Positions 18,989-27,270 of a DNA stretch of 64,000 nt are shown here, piece by piece. Both the position numbers and the translations under genes were made by a program. The notes beneath the pieces are model-generated. The model saw only the letters and a program-made list of their open reading frames with translations. It searched no databases and was not told the DNA's origin. Position 1 is the stretch's first letter, and every line of letters starts with the position of its first letter. The stretch comes from Methylothermaceae bacteria B42 (GTDB lineage Bacteria; Pseudomonadota; Gammaproteobacteria; Methylococcales; Methylothermaceae), in the NCBI GenBank assembly GCA_001566965.1, contig LSNW01000032.1, positions 248,001 through 312,000 on the forward strand, read 5' to 3'.

Positions 18989-21218
18989 GCTGGACTTCCT
19001 TTGAATCGGCTTCCTGTTGAGGCTCTGTTTGACCTGCTTGGGCAACCAAGGTAAAAAAGAAAGCGGCCCCTTGATCGATTTCCGCTTCCGTCCAAATCTT
19101 ACCGCCGTGGCGAAGGATGATCCGTTGTACGGTGGCGAGCCCAACGCCAGTACCCGGGAATTCACTGGTTTGGTGAAGGCGTTGGAAGGCACCAAAAAGC
19201 TTGTCGGCATAACGCATATCAAATCCCGCCCCATTATCAGCAATATAAAATACCTCCGGCCGATCCCCCATTCGATCAAATGTAATCAGCGCGTCGGTTT
19301 TCTTAGAAGTAAATTTCCAAGCATTGCTGAGTAGATTTTCTAGCATAATTCTAAGCAACTTTTCATCCCCTTTAACCGTAAGGTTTTGGCCAATGATAAA
19401 AGTGATATGACGATCAGGTTCTGTTGCTTGCAGTTCGCTAATGATGTGCTTTGCCAATTGGGAGAGATCAATATTTTGCCAATTCAACGCAGCCTTATTG
19501 ATTCTAGATAATTGCAATAAATCATCAATTAATGCACTCATCCGCTGTGCACCTTGCCTGACCCGATTGAGATAATCCAGGGCGGTTTCATCGAGCTGGT
19601 CGCTATAATCCTCAATTAACGCCAGGCTAAATCCATCAATAGCCCTAAGAGGCGAGCGCAAATCGTGAGAAACAGAATAGGAAAATGATTCCAGCTCTGT
19701 GTTCGCCGCCTGGAGTTGGGCGGTTCTGCTCGCAACTAATTGTTCGAGATGATCACGATGTTCGGCTAATTGCTTTTCAAGGCGTTTGCGTTCGGTAAGA
19801 TCAACTATCATGGCAAAGAAAAGAGTTTGTTCGCAGTTTTGTGAATATTGCAAGCGAACATCAACCGGATAGAAGCTGCCATCTTTGCGGCGGTGACGCG
19901 TTTCGAAGATGAGTATGGGCACTTTTCCTTGGCGTAGCGGTTTAAGCATGTGGGTGTAAGCCGATAAGGTGTAATCGGTTTTTAAGTCAAGGGGCGTGAG
20001 CTGCTGCATTTCCTGTAGGGAATAACCGAGGTTGTTTAATGCGCCTTGAGATACTTGTATGAACCTGAGTGATTCACCATCAAACAGGTACAACTCTTCA
20101 TAGGAGTACTGAAAAATATGACGGAGACGTCTTTCTAATTCATTGGCTTTGCGAAACGCACTGATGTCTTCCACAGAAGACCAAATGTACTGTTGCCCTT
20201 CCTCTTCAATGAGTAATCCCGAGAGCCTGATTGGGACGCGATATCCATCTTTGTGTAGATATTCCTTTTCATAGGGTCCATACCGGCTGTGTTGGCGCAA
20301 GGCATCCAGTTGGACTTGCTCTTGATCCATGTAACATTTAGGCGTGATTTGCCAGTAGGTTAGCCCAAGGACTTCATCCTTTGTGTAACCGATGATTCTT
20401 GCAAACGCGGAATTGACCTTGACCAAGGTGCCATCCATTTCGCAAAGGGCCAGGCCCACGGGGGAAGTGTCGAATAATTTATCGAGAAATTGTTGGCGCG
20501 ATTGTATTTGTATTTGGAGATTCTGCCGTTCTGCCATCATAGCGGTAAAGGACTTTCCTAAAAGATTCAGTTCCTTGGAACCTGTGAGGGGAACTTCATC
20601 TGAAGCAATTGGTTTGCCTTGGCCAAAGCGCTTTACCAAATTAGTCAGTTGCTTTAAGGGGTTGGAAATCCGCTTGACGGTGATAATGGTGAGGATAACG
20701 CCTAAGACAAATATAAATACTGATGCGATGAGCACTTGCTGGTATAACGCCTGCAGATTGTCCTGTAATTGCTTATTGCTGATGCCTATGTAAAGGTGGG
20801 CTGGCAGCCCCGAAATTAAGGGCGCGCTAAAGTGCTCAATGGTGAAACTTGAGGTGTGGAAATGAAGAAAATTGTCTTCGCCGTCAGGGTATCTTAGGGT
20901 GTCTAATAAACTTAGGGGAAATCCTTCCTGAAAGGTATGGGCGAAAAGACGGCCGTTGAAGTCGGTGAGGTAGAGGTAGGCAATCTCCGGTTCTGTTTGT
21001 TGCTCTTGTTTCAGCAGTTGCTCGGTTTCTATTTGCTTGCCGTTAATGACTTTATCAGTAAGGGTTTCAGCCAACAGAAGGTGCAATCCTTGAGTGTGGC
21101 GATGAAGTTCTTGTTGATAAGCTTGTTTGTATATGTGAGTGATGAACAAGGTTAAGGCCAATACGGTAACCAACAATAGCCCAGTGACAAGCAATAGAAT
21201 TTGGCGGGACAAGCTCAT
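18981..21218 (-). CDS. Hybrid-free sensor histidine kinase (HAMP-PAS-PAS)
   Basis: A 745-residue inner-membrane kinase. The first span is at about 7-28, a periplasmic sensor region at about 29-165, and the second span at about 168-190. HAMP, two PAS domains (about 245-365 and 370-490), a coiled coil and a HisKA domain follow, with the phospho-accepting histidine in SYSVSHDLRSPLRAIDGF. The HATPase domain has N-box LENLLSNAWKF, G1 DNGAGFD and G2 GTGVGLATV. The start overlaps the stop of the PhnD-like gene by 4 bases, so a periplasmic ligand-binding lipoprotein probably feeds this sensor. Confidence 0.93.
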   Translation of the reverse strand: MSLSRQILLLVTGLLLVTVLALTLFITHIYKQAYQQELHRHTQGLHLLLAETLTDKVINGKQIETEQLLKQEQQTEPEIAYLYLTDFNGRLFAHTFQEGFPLSLLDTLRYPDGEDNFLHFHTSSFTIEHFSAPLISGLPAHLYIGISNKQLQDNLQALYQQVLIASVFIFVLGVILTIITVKRISNPLKQLTNLVKRFGQGKPIASDEVPLTGSKELNLLGKSFTAMMAERQNLQIQIQSRQQFLDKLFDTSPVGLALCEMDGTLVKVNSAFARIIGYTKDEVLGLTYWQITPKCYMDQEQVQLDALRQHSRYGPYEKEYLHKDGYRVPIRLSGLLIEEEGQQYIWSSVEDISAFRKANELERRLRHIFQYSYEELYLFDGESLRFIQVSQGALNNLGYSLQEMQQLTPLDLKTDYTLSAYTHMLKPLRQGKVPILIFETRHRRKDGSFYPVDVRLQYSQNCEQTLFFAMIVDLTERKRLEKQLAEHRDHLEQLVASRTAQLQAANTELESFSYSVSHDLRSPLRAIDGFSLALIEDYSDQLDETALDYLNRVRQGAQRMSALIDDLLQLSRINKAALNWQNIDLSQLAKHIISELQATEPDRHITFIIGQNLTVKGDEKLLRIMLENLLSNAWKFTSKKTDALITFDRMGDRPEVFYIADNGAGFDMRYADKLFGAFQRLHQTSEFPGTGVGLATVQRIILRHGGKIWTEAEIDQGAAFFFTLVAQAGQTEPQQEADSKEVQHG

Positions 21219-22126
21219 TTTGGATCTTCAGGTAAAAGAAGGGGCTCGAGTAGATGGAGTTTTTCAGCCCAGATCTGTAAAGGCCTGTAATCTTTTTCAC
21301 TGGCGGCTACAAAACCCTTGGGCATTTCTGTGGCTTCCCAATGATATAGCCCTGGCTTGTCCTTGCCTCGGGGGTCGAAATCAATCAATGCTTGTCGCAC
21401 TTTTTGGCGAATATCCTCTGGCACGCTCCTGTGGCTAAAGATTCCACTAGAGGGGTATAGCTCGGAAATGGCTAATGGACGTACCCTTCCAGCGGCGATT
21501 AGCCGCAAAGCAAGCGTGTCTTGCATGCCGCAAGCATCTGCCAGAGCCGCCATGACTTTTTCCACACAACCTTGGTGAGAACCTGCAAAAATATAAGATC
21601 CCAAATCCTGGAGCCTTAAACCCGCCTTGTAAAGCATGATACGGGGTATCCAATAGCCTTGGGTGGATGTTCTACTGCCGAAAACAAACCGCTTACCTTT
21701 TAAATCGCGTAGGTTTTTTAAGGCACTCCCAGGCAAAACAACAATGACAGCGCGGTAGCCTGCATCACCCTTGGCATTTACGCCCCGCACTAGGGGCCGA
21801 ATGGAGGCACGGTTATGGCGGGCAACGAGATAACTTCCAGCGCCAATCACAGCAAAATGTATCTTGCCTCGCGTTAGGTCATCAATAAGTTGGTGAGCGC
21901 TGGGACTGAAATGCAGAGTAAATTCAAGACGGGTAGTGCGTTCCAAATAATTTAGCAATGGCAGATATTGGCGGGCATCCTCTTTGGGGCTATTGCGTAA
22001 GTCAAAACCAAATTTCCAACTTTGAGGTTTGCCCTGACTGGAAATGGCAAGGCGAATTTCTTCTCTGCTTGCCGCTTGATTTAGATCAAGCAGAGGAAGG
22101 TCGGAACTATCTGAACACCCGCCCAA
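21215..22126 (-). CDS. PhnD-like periplasmic binding lipoprotein (start uncertain)
   Basis: A protein of about 303 residues with a phosphonate/phosphite-type solute-binding fold (KIHFAVIGAGSYLVA, GKRFVFGSRTSTQGYWIPR, and a central region with GCVEKVMAALADACGMQD). Just upstream of the annotated TTG start the same frame encodes a hydrophobic stretch ending LLGGC, clearly a lipoprotein signal, but no ATG, GTG or TTG precedes it before a stop at 22199-22201. An ATG with a plausible signal start (MRKFSLL) at 22191 is in another frame. Either a rare start codon is used or a frameshift sits in the signal sequence. There are no ABC transporter genes next to it; the partner is the sensor kinase. Confidence 0.75.
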   Translation of the reverse strand: MGGCSDSSDLPLLDLNQAASREEIRLAISSQGKPQSWKFGFDLRNSPKEDARQYLPLLNYLERTTRLEFTLHFSPSAHQLIDDLTRGKIHFAVIGAGSYLVARHNRASIRPLVRGVNAKGDAGYRAVIVVLPGSALKNLRDLKGKRFVFGSRTSTQGYWIPRIMLYKAGLRLQDLGSYIFAGSHQGCVEKVMAALADACGMQDTLALRLIAAGRVRPLAISELYPSSGIFSHRSVPEDIRQKVRQALIDFDPRGKDKPGLYHWEATEMPKGFVAASEKDYRPLQIWAEKLHLLEPLLLPEDPK

Positions 22127-22251
22127 TAACGCATAACCAAACGCTATGAACAGCGCTAAAAACGGAAACGCAATAATGAGAATTTCCTCATTAAATATCT
22201 AGGGCGGAATGTACTGCGGCCATATGTATATGTCAATAATTAATAAATGGT

Positions 22252-22274
22252 CCTTGAGCTTTTTTTGCTCAAGG
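22252..22274. terminator. Short hairpin with homopolymer loop
   Basis: Arms CCTTGAGC (22252-22259) and GCTCAAGG (22267-22274) flank a loop of seven T bases. It lies between the spondin-domain gene and the PhnD-like gene, both leftward, and may contribute to ending the spondin transcript. No typical U-tract follows. Confidence 0.35.
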
Positions 22275-22295
22275 GCCGGGGAAAGTCGTTTAATG

Positions 22296-22331
22296 TAAGG
22301 AAAGCAAAAAGCGTGCTTTTTGCTTTCCTTA
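22296..22331. terminator. Perfect 17-base stem-loop in intergenic region
   Basis: Two exactly complementary 17-base arms (22296-22312 and 22315-22331) are separated by only two bases, forming a very stable hairpin. It sits downstream of the spondin-domain gene and upstream of the signalling operon. Each arm carries an internal A- or T-tract (AAAAA, TTTTT), but no clean U-run follows on either strand. It may be a terminator, an RNA-stability element or a palindromic repeat. Confidence 0.5.
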
Positions 22332-22448
22332 ACTTTGCAATGTACAAAATGGACTTTTCAGAGTTTCCTTGGCTGAATCCTGTAATGCTAGCCCGATGCC
22401 AGCTGCTGCCGGATTCGGGCAAGGAACATTTTGTAACTATGATTAAGG

Positions 22449-23114
22449 CTATTTTGCTACCTTTCGAATGGTAATTTTGGCAACCGGATTTCTCCAGTCA
22501 TACTGTGCCGGAGTTAGATCCCCGATACCATGAATGCCTGAATGGATATGTACAAAACCTTCGCCTTCGCCTTTGACTGCGGGATTGGCGCATTCTCCCG
22601 GCAACTGCCCGGGGATATTGCTACAGCTTTCGTCATTGGCTTCGCTGCCGGCGTCAAAAGCGTTGACGAAATAAGTCACAGATTGATCGCTGGTGGGCAG
22701 TGGCTGGCCATTTAATGCCAGAAATGCGTCGTTACTGAAAATTAGCATTGAAAGCACGGTAAGGTGGGTCGCATTATCATCGCCCTTGAGAAGGAGAGTG
22801 GTTTTTTTGCCCGGAGTCAACGGTCCTCCAGAATCCTTGCCGTCTTTGATTAAATTAGGAAATTGAGATATCAGACTCAATGCGGGAGCCGTATTGCCTT
22901 CTTCGGCAATGGCAACTAATTGAGAAATGGCAGGCTCACCCGCCATAAAAGCGTGGATGCCTTGCTTGTGGGTCAAGGCTAAGATGGGGGAAAAGGTTTG
23001 CCCTCGGGTCAGGTTTGTAATGGTGACTTCATATTCGTCTTCAGCCAAAGCAAGGCAGCTTATGCTGCTGATCGATACAAAAAACAGCCCCAAAAAAATT
23101 CTAGATAGCTTCAT
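22449..23114 (-). CDS. Secreted spondin-domain protein
   Basis: A 221-residue protein. An N-terminal signal sequence (MKLSRIFLGLFFVSISSISC... to ALAE) is followed by a spondin_N-type domain: YEVTITNLTRGQTFSPILAL, TLLLKGD, LTVLSMLIFSNDAFLAL and a C-terminal YDWRNPVAKITI. Bacterial members are secreted or periplasmic; their function is unknown, though the fold resembles calcium- or lipid-binding beta-sandwiches. The start is the ATG with a GGAGGT site; a start 4 codons earlier is in frame but lacks one. It stands alone between the signalling operon and htpX. It carries no PEP-CTERM tail, so it is not an exosortase substrate. Confidence 0.85.
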   Translation of the reverse strand: MKLSRIFLGLFFVSISSISCLALAEDEYEVTITNLTRGQTFSPILALTHKQGIHAFMAGEPAISQLVAIAEEGNTAPALSLISQFPNLIKDGKDSGGPLTPGKKTTLLLKGDDNATHLTVLSMLIFSNDAFLALNGQPLPTSDQSVTYFVNAFDAGSEANDESCSNIPGQLPGECANPAVKGEGEGFVHIHSGIHGIGDLTPAQYDWRNPVAKITIRKVAK

Positions 23115-23436
23115 GGTTACCTCCATATTATGGATTGCCTGTTTGTACTAGGCGTGAAAGCCATAGTGACTTTGTTTTCGTCCCACGGTTATAGGGATGA
23201 ATAATCCCGGTAATAACAAACTAAAAAGTCAGCCTTACCAGAACGTCAGCTTACTGCACCTAACGCTCAAGGTCCATGGCTGAGCCGCTATAAGATGAAG
23301 TTTTGGGTTCTCGAATGACGGTAGCGTTAACCCGAGTTATTCCATTGTAATGGGAAGGGTGTATCAAACCGTAATCTGAAACGCCTTCTTTACGAGGGCA
23401 CAATTTGTAGTCGCAGGATTGACAGGTTTGATAGGT
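23115..23436. other. Intergenic region without a recognised gene
   Basis: This stretch of about 320 bases separates the spondin gene from the htpX terminator. It should hold the leftward promoter of the spondin gene near its left end. I see no credible open frame, repeat or RNA structure in the rest. Confidence 0.5.
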
Positions 23437-23462
23437 TTAAAAAAGGCGGCCTCAAGGCCGCC
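23437..23462 (-). terminator. Rho-independent terminator of htpX
   Basis: Arms GGCGGCC and GGCCGCC (23445-23451 and 23456-23462) close a four-base loop. On the minus strand the stem is followed by a run of T bases (A-run at 23439-23444 on the plus strand). It begins 6 bases after the htpX stop. Confidence 0.88.
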
Positions 23463-23467
23463 AGATT

Positions 23468-24370
23468 TTAGCTTTGCAGCCGCTTGAGTGCCTCGATTCT
23501 TTCTTCGATGGGAGGGTGACTCATAAAGAGCCGGGCAATGCCACGGCCAATGGCGCCGTTGATGCCAAAGGCGGCGAATTCTCCGGGTAAGTCATGGGGT
23601 TGGGAAAGCCGGCGCAGGGCTTCCAGCGCGGCGATCATTTTAGAGCGCCCCGCCAAGCGGGCGCCGCCGGCGTCTGCCCTGAATTCCCGCCAGCGGGAAA
23701 ACCACATGACAATCATGGTGGCAAAAATGGACAGGACAACTTGAGCGATGAGTTGGGTAATGTAGTAGGCCGGTCCATAACCGTAATAACCGCCTTCATC
23801 ATCCCGGGATTGGAATAATGTCCGGTCTACCAAATGACCGATAATGGTGGCGAAGAAGTAGACAAAGGTGTTGACCACGCCTTGTACCAAGGCCAGTGTC
23901 ACCATATCGCCGTTGGCAACGTGACTGATTTCGTGGCCGAGCACAGCTTCTATCTCGTCGGCATCCATAGTTTCCAATAGGCGGGTGCTGACCGCAACCA
24001 AGGCTTCGTTTTTACTCATGCCCGTGGCGAAGGCGTTGGCTTCAGGGAGGTTGAAAATCCCCACTTCCGGCATACCAATGCCGGCTTGCCTGGCAAGCCG
24101 TTCCACAGTGGAAACAAGCCATGCCTCGGTTTGATTGGTCGGGTGTTCGATGATATAGACCCCCATGGATGATTTGGCCATCCATTTGGATAGAACTAAG
24201 GAAATCAGCGACCCACTCATGCCGATGAGGGCAGAAAAAAGGAGCAGAGCGTTCAAATCCAAATGTATCCCCTGGCGATCTAGGTAGGTTCCCAGTCCTA
24301 GCACTTGAAACAAGATGCTGATGGCCAGCAAAATAGCGCCATTAGTTGCTAGAAAAAGTAATATTCGCAT
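23468..24370 (-). CDS. htpX: Membrane zinc metalloprotease HtpX
   Basis: A 300-residue M48 peptidase of the inner membrane that degrades damaged or misfolded membrane proteins. Two N-terminal spans (about 5-24 and 42-62) are followed by the zinc motif HEISH at 146-150, then two further hydrophobic segments and the third-ligand region REFRADAGGARLA. The length is normal for HtpX. It ends with a strong terminator. A GGAGG site precedes the ATG. In E. coli htpX is controlled by CpxR; no operator could be identified here. Confidence 0.96.
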   Translation of the reverse strand: MRILLFLATNGAILLAISILFQVLGLGTYLDRQGIHLDLNALLLFSALIGMSGSLISLVLSKWMAKSSMGVYIIEHPTNQTEAWLVSTVERLARQAGIGMPEVGIFNLPEANAFATGMSKNEALVAVSTRLLETMDADEIEAVLGHEISHVANGDMVTLALVQGVVNTFVYFFATIIGHLVDRTLFQSRDDEGGYYGYGPAYYITQLIAQVVLSIFATMIVMWFSRWREFRADAGGARLAGRSKMIAALEALRRLSQPHDLPGEFAAFGINGAIGRGIARLFMSHPPIEERIEALKRLQS

Positions 24371-24671
24371 AGGTTATGGTTCCTCCTGGATAGCAAAAAC
24401 ACTGTTTGCAAATGCGTGGTCTCGTAAATGTTAGGGCAATCTCTACCCCGCGCAATTATAAACGATTAAGTAAGGGGAAAAGATTGCCTTTCACGCAAAA
24501 GACCGGTACAAGGTGTGTTTCATTCTTTGGGCTAATGCTCTAGATGGGGGAGGTAACGAAAAGTTTCAAGGCCGAAATTTAAGAATATGGCCTAACCGAT
24601 TTGGAATAGACGAAAAAATCTTTAACCATGATAATAAGAAGCATTCGTTTTATAGTGTGGAGGGCAAACAA

Positions 24672-25781
24672 ATGAAACTTGCAGCTTTTTTCCTGATTTT
24701 GTTGAGCCTGCCACCAATGGCTTGGGCACAGGCCGATTCCATTCTTTCCGCCATTAAGTTGCCTCCAGGGTTTCAAATTGAGTATTTTGCCAAAGAGGTG
24801 CCCAACGCCCGCTCGTTGGCTTTAGGGGAGGATGGCACCGTTTACGTGGGGACGCGTACCGAGGGGAAAGTCTATGCCTTGCGTGACGTCAATGGCGATG
24901 GGCGTGCGGACAAAAAATATATCCTCGCCAAAGGCTTGAAAATGCCCAACGGCGTAGTGGTACATCAAGGCAATCTGTATGTGGCCGAGGTCTCGCGGAT
25001 TATCCGTTTCGATCAAATAGGCAAACACCTGCAAAATCCCCCCAAACCTAAAGTGATCTTCGACCGCTTTCCCAATGATCTCTGGCACGGCTGGAAATAT
25101 CTACGGATCGGGCCGGATAATAAGCTTTATACAGCGGTAGGCGCGCCTTGTAACGTATGTCTGTCCCGGGAAAGGATCTACGCGACCATTGTCCGCTTGA
25201 ACCTGGATGGCAGCGGGTTTGAGATTTTTGCCGAGGGGGTGCGCAACAGCGTTGGCTTTGATTGGCACCCACAAAGTAAAACTCTTTGGTTTACCGATAA
25301 CGGCCGGGATTGGCTGGGGGATGATCGTCCACCCGACGAGCTCAATCATGCGCCCAAAAAAGGGATGCATTTTGGCTATCCCTATTGCCACGGTGGTGAT
25401 ATCCCGGATCCCCGCTACGGGACGGAAGCCTCCTGCGGTGACTTTATTCCCCCCGCATGGCGGTTTGACGCCCATGTGGCGCCGTTGGGCATCCGCTTTT
25501 ATACCGGCGATCAATTTCCGAATGTCTATCAAGGGCAACTTTTTGTTGCCCAGCATGGCTCCTGGAACCGTTCCAATCCCGTGGGTTATCGGATTGTCAC
25601 GCTAAAATTCAAGAAGGGTGTTCCCGTGGAAGAAACGGTTTTTGCGCAGGGATGGTTACAGCCGCGCGGCAGAGTCCTTGGCCGTCCCGTGGATATACTG
25701 CAAATGCCTGACGGTTCTTTGCTTGTCTCTGATGATCACAGGGGAGCAATCTACCGGATCCGCTTTGTCAAGGAAAAATAG
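24672..25781 (+). CDS. Sorbosone/glucose dehydrogenase-family beta-propeller protein
   Basis: A 369-residue exported protein. A signal sequence (MKLAAFFLILLSLPPMAWAQ) is followed by a six-bladed propeller of the GSDH/L-sorbosone dehydrogenase family, usually PQQ-linked: LPPGFQIEYFAKEVPNARS, VRNSVGFDWHP, WFTDNGRDWLGDD and a closing LVSDDHRGAIYRI blade. The substrate is unknown. The start is the ATG with GGAGGG upstream; the longer open frame from 24513 lacks signal-peptide character at its front. No PQQ synthesis genes are in the window. The single-gene unit is flanked by htpX (divergent) and sppA. Confidence 0.86.
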   Translation: MKLAAFFLILLSLPPMAWAQADSILSAIKLPPGFQIEYFAKEVPNARSLALGEDGTVYVGTRTEGKVYALRDVNGDGRADKKYILAKGLKMPNGVVVHQGNLYVAEVSRIIRFDQIGKHLQNPPKPKVIFDRFPNDLWHGWKYLRIGPDNKLYTAVGAPCNVCLSRERIYATIVRLNLDGSGFEIFAEGVRNSVGFDWHPQSKTLWFTDNGRDWLGDDRPPDELNHAPKKGMHFGYPYCHGGDIPDPRYGTEASCGDFIPPAWRFDAHVAPLGIRFYTGDQFPNVYQGQLFVAQHGSWNRSNPVGYRIVTLKFKKGVPVEETVFAQGWLQPRGRVLGRPVDILQMPDGSLLVSDDHRGAIYRIRFVKEK

Positions 25782-25881
25782 CGTTATTACGCTTAGGTTC
25801 ACAGTGGCTGTCCTATTATGACTAGAAAGCATAATGCAGGGAGGAGTGTAAAGGATGAAATTGTAAATATTAGGAGTAAAA

Positions 25882-26859
25882 ATGACCGATTCGCATCATT
25901 CAGATTCGGTCCCAGGCAGACGGGATAAGGCTTTCTCCTGGGAACGGGAAGTATTGGAAAAGCTGGCTCTGGAAGGTATTGCTGAGCAGCGCCGGGCCAG
26001 GCGTTGGAGTATTTTCTTCAAGTTTTTGTTTTTTGCCTATTTATTAGGCGTGACATTAACGGCGCTCAGGCCCATGTCGACGGGCTTTATCGGAGATAAA
26101 CCCCATACCGCCGCTGTGGATGTGAACGGCATCATTGTCGAAAAAGCCCCTGGCAATGCTGAAAATTTGATTAAAGGATTAAAAAGGGCGGCGGAGAACC
26201 AGCAGACCAAAGGCATTGTCCTGCGCATGAATTCACCCGGTGGCAGCCCGGTTCAAGCCGCCTATGTTTATGAGGCGATCCGGCGGCTTAAACAGGAAAA
26301 ACCTGATTTACCAGTCATCGCCGTCGTTTCGGATGTTTGCGCTTCCGGTTGTTATTATATTGCCGCCGCTGCTGACAAGATCTATGTCAATCCTTCCAGC
26401 ATCGTCGGCTCCATCGGCGTCATCATGAACGGTTTCGGGTTTGTGGAAACCCTTCGCAAGCTGGGCGTGGAGCGTCGTTTATTGACGGCCGGCGAACATA
26501 AAGCATTGCTGGATCCCTTTTCCCCCGTCAAGCCCGAAGAAAAAGCCCATGTTCAAGGCTTGTTGAAGGAAATCCACCAGCAATTTATTGCCGCCGTGAA
26601 ACGAGGCCGGGGAGATCGGTTAAAAGACGATCCGAAATTATTTTCCGGTTTAATCTGGACAGGCAGCAAAAGCGTGGAATTGGGTTTGGCCGATGGTATC
26701 GGTGATGACCGCTCAGTAGCCAAGGAAGTCATTGGTGCGGAAAAGATTGTCAATTTTACCCCCCAGGAAAACTTTTTTGATCGATTATCCCGTCAAGTGG
26801 GTTCTACCTTGGGTAATGTGGTCTGGCAAGCGCTAGCAGGGAATGGAGGACTGCGATGA
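25882..26859 (+). CDS. sppA: S49-family signal peptide peptidase
   Basis: A 325-residue membrane serine protease that cleaves leftover signal peptides. A cytoplasmic N-terminus leads into one span at about 44-62. The S49 domain has the nucleophile Ser155 (VCASGCYY) and the general base Lys207 (GEHKALLDPF), with the supporting motif MNSPGGSP at 116-123. It is the short, single-domain form (the E. coli enzyme is 618 residues). A GGAG ribosome site precedes the ATG. The stop overlaps the PepSY gene by ATGA. Confidence 0.93.
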   Translation: MTDSHHSDSVPGRRDKAFSWEREVLEKLALEGIAEQRRARRWSIFFKFLFFAYLLGVTLTALRPMSTGFIGDKPHTAAVDVNGIIVEKAPGNAENLIKGLKRAAENQQTKGIVLRMNSPGGSPVQAAYVYEAIRRLKQEKPDLPVIAVVSDVCASGCYYIAAAADKIYVNPSSIVGSIGVIMNGFGFVETLRKLGVERRLLTAGEHKALLDPFSPVKPEEKAHVQGLLKEIHQQFIAAVKRGRGDRLKDDPKLFSGLIWTGSKSVELGLADGIGDDRSVAKEVIGAEKIVNFTPQENFFDRLSRQVGSTLGNVVWQALAGNGGLR

Positions 26860-27104
26860 AAATTACTCTAAAAAATATAGGGCTTGCAATGCTGTTGGCA
26901 GCGTCTTCCGTATTCGCTGAAGAAAAGCCAGTTAATATGGATGAAGCGGCTAAAATCGTTCAAAAAGAATTGGGTGGCCGGGTGTTGGGTGGTAAAACCG
27001 TGGAGGAGCAAGGGGCCAAATATCATATCATCCGCATTTTAACCCCCGATGGACGAGTACAGCATATAAAAGTAGACAGCAAGACCGGAAAAATCATTAA
27101 GTAA
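26856..27104 (+). CDS. PepSY-domain exported protein
   Basis: An 82-residue protein: a signal sequence (MKITLKNIGLAMLLAASSVFAE), then one PepSY-like module (AAKIVQKELGGRVLGGKTVE, YHIIRILTPDGRVQHIKVD, TGKIIK). PepSY domains are often linked to protease inhibition or regulation in the envelope. Translationally coupled to sppA by an ATGA overlap, it may modulate that peptidase; this is inference from position. Confidence 0.85.
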   Translation: MKITLKNIGLAMLLAASSVFAEEKPVNMDEAAKIVQKELGGRVLGGKTVEEQGAKYHIIRILTPDGRVQHIKVDSKTGKIIK

Positions 27105-27270
27105 TTTCACCAGAAAGTTTGGGGTTAATTTATTAGTTTATAAGGTTTTGATGCTGATTGAATCTTTGTCCGCTGGAGCTATCCGTTAGATAAAATGTTG
27201 CTGGCAACTAGATTGCTACTCTTCGGTGTCATAACTATCCAATTACAATTTTTTTACATTATCTATATCA

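Noticed and set aside
18989-19279. A longer response regulator frame starting MIEWGIGRR
   Set aside because: The extra 97 residues lie in the kinase gene in another frame; the domain itself begins at 18988.
22247-22474. A plus-strand open frame of 75 codons across the hairpin region
   Set aside because: It runs through the inverted repeats, has no ribosome site and no family-like features, and overlaps the spondin gene's end.
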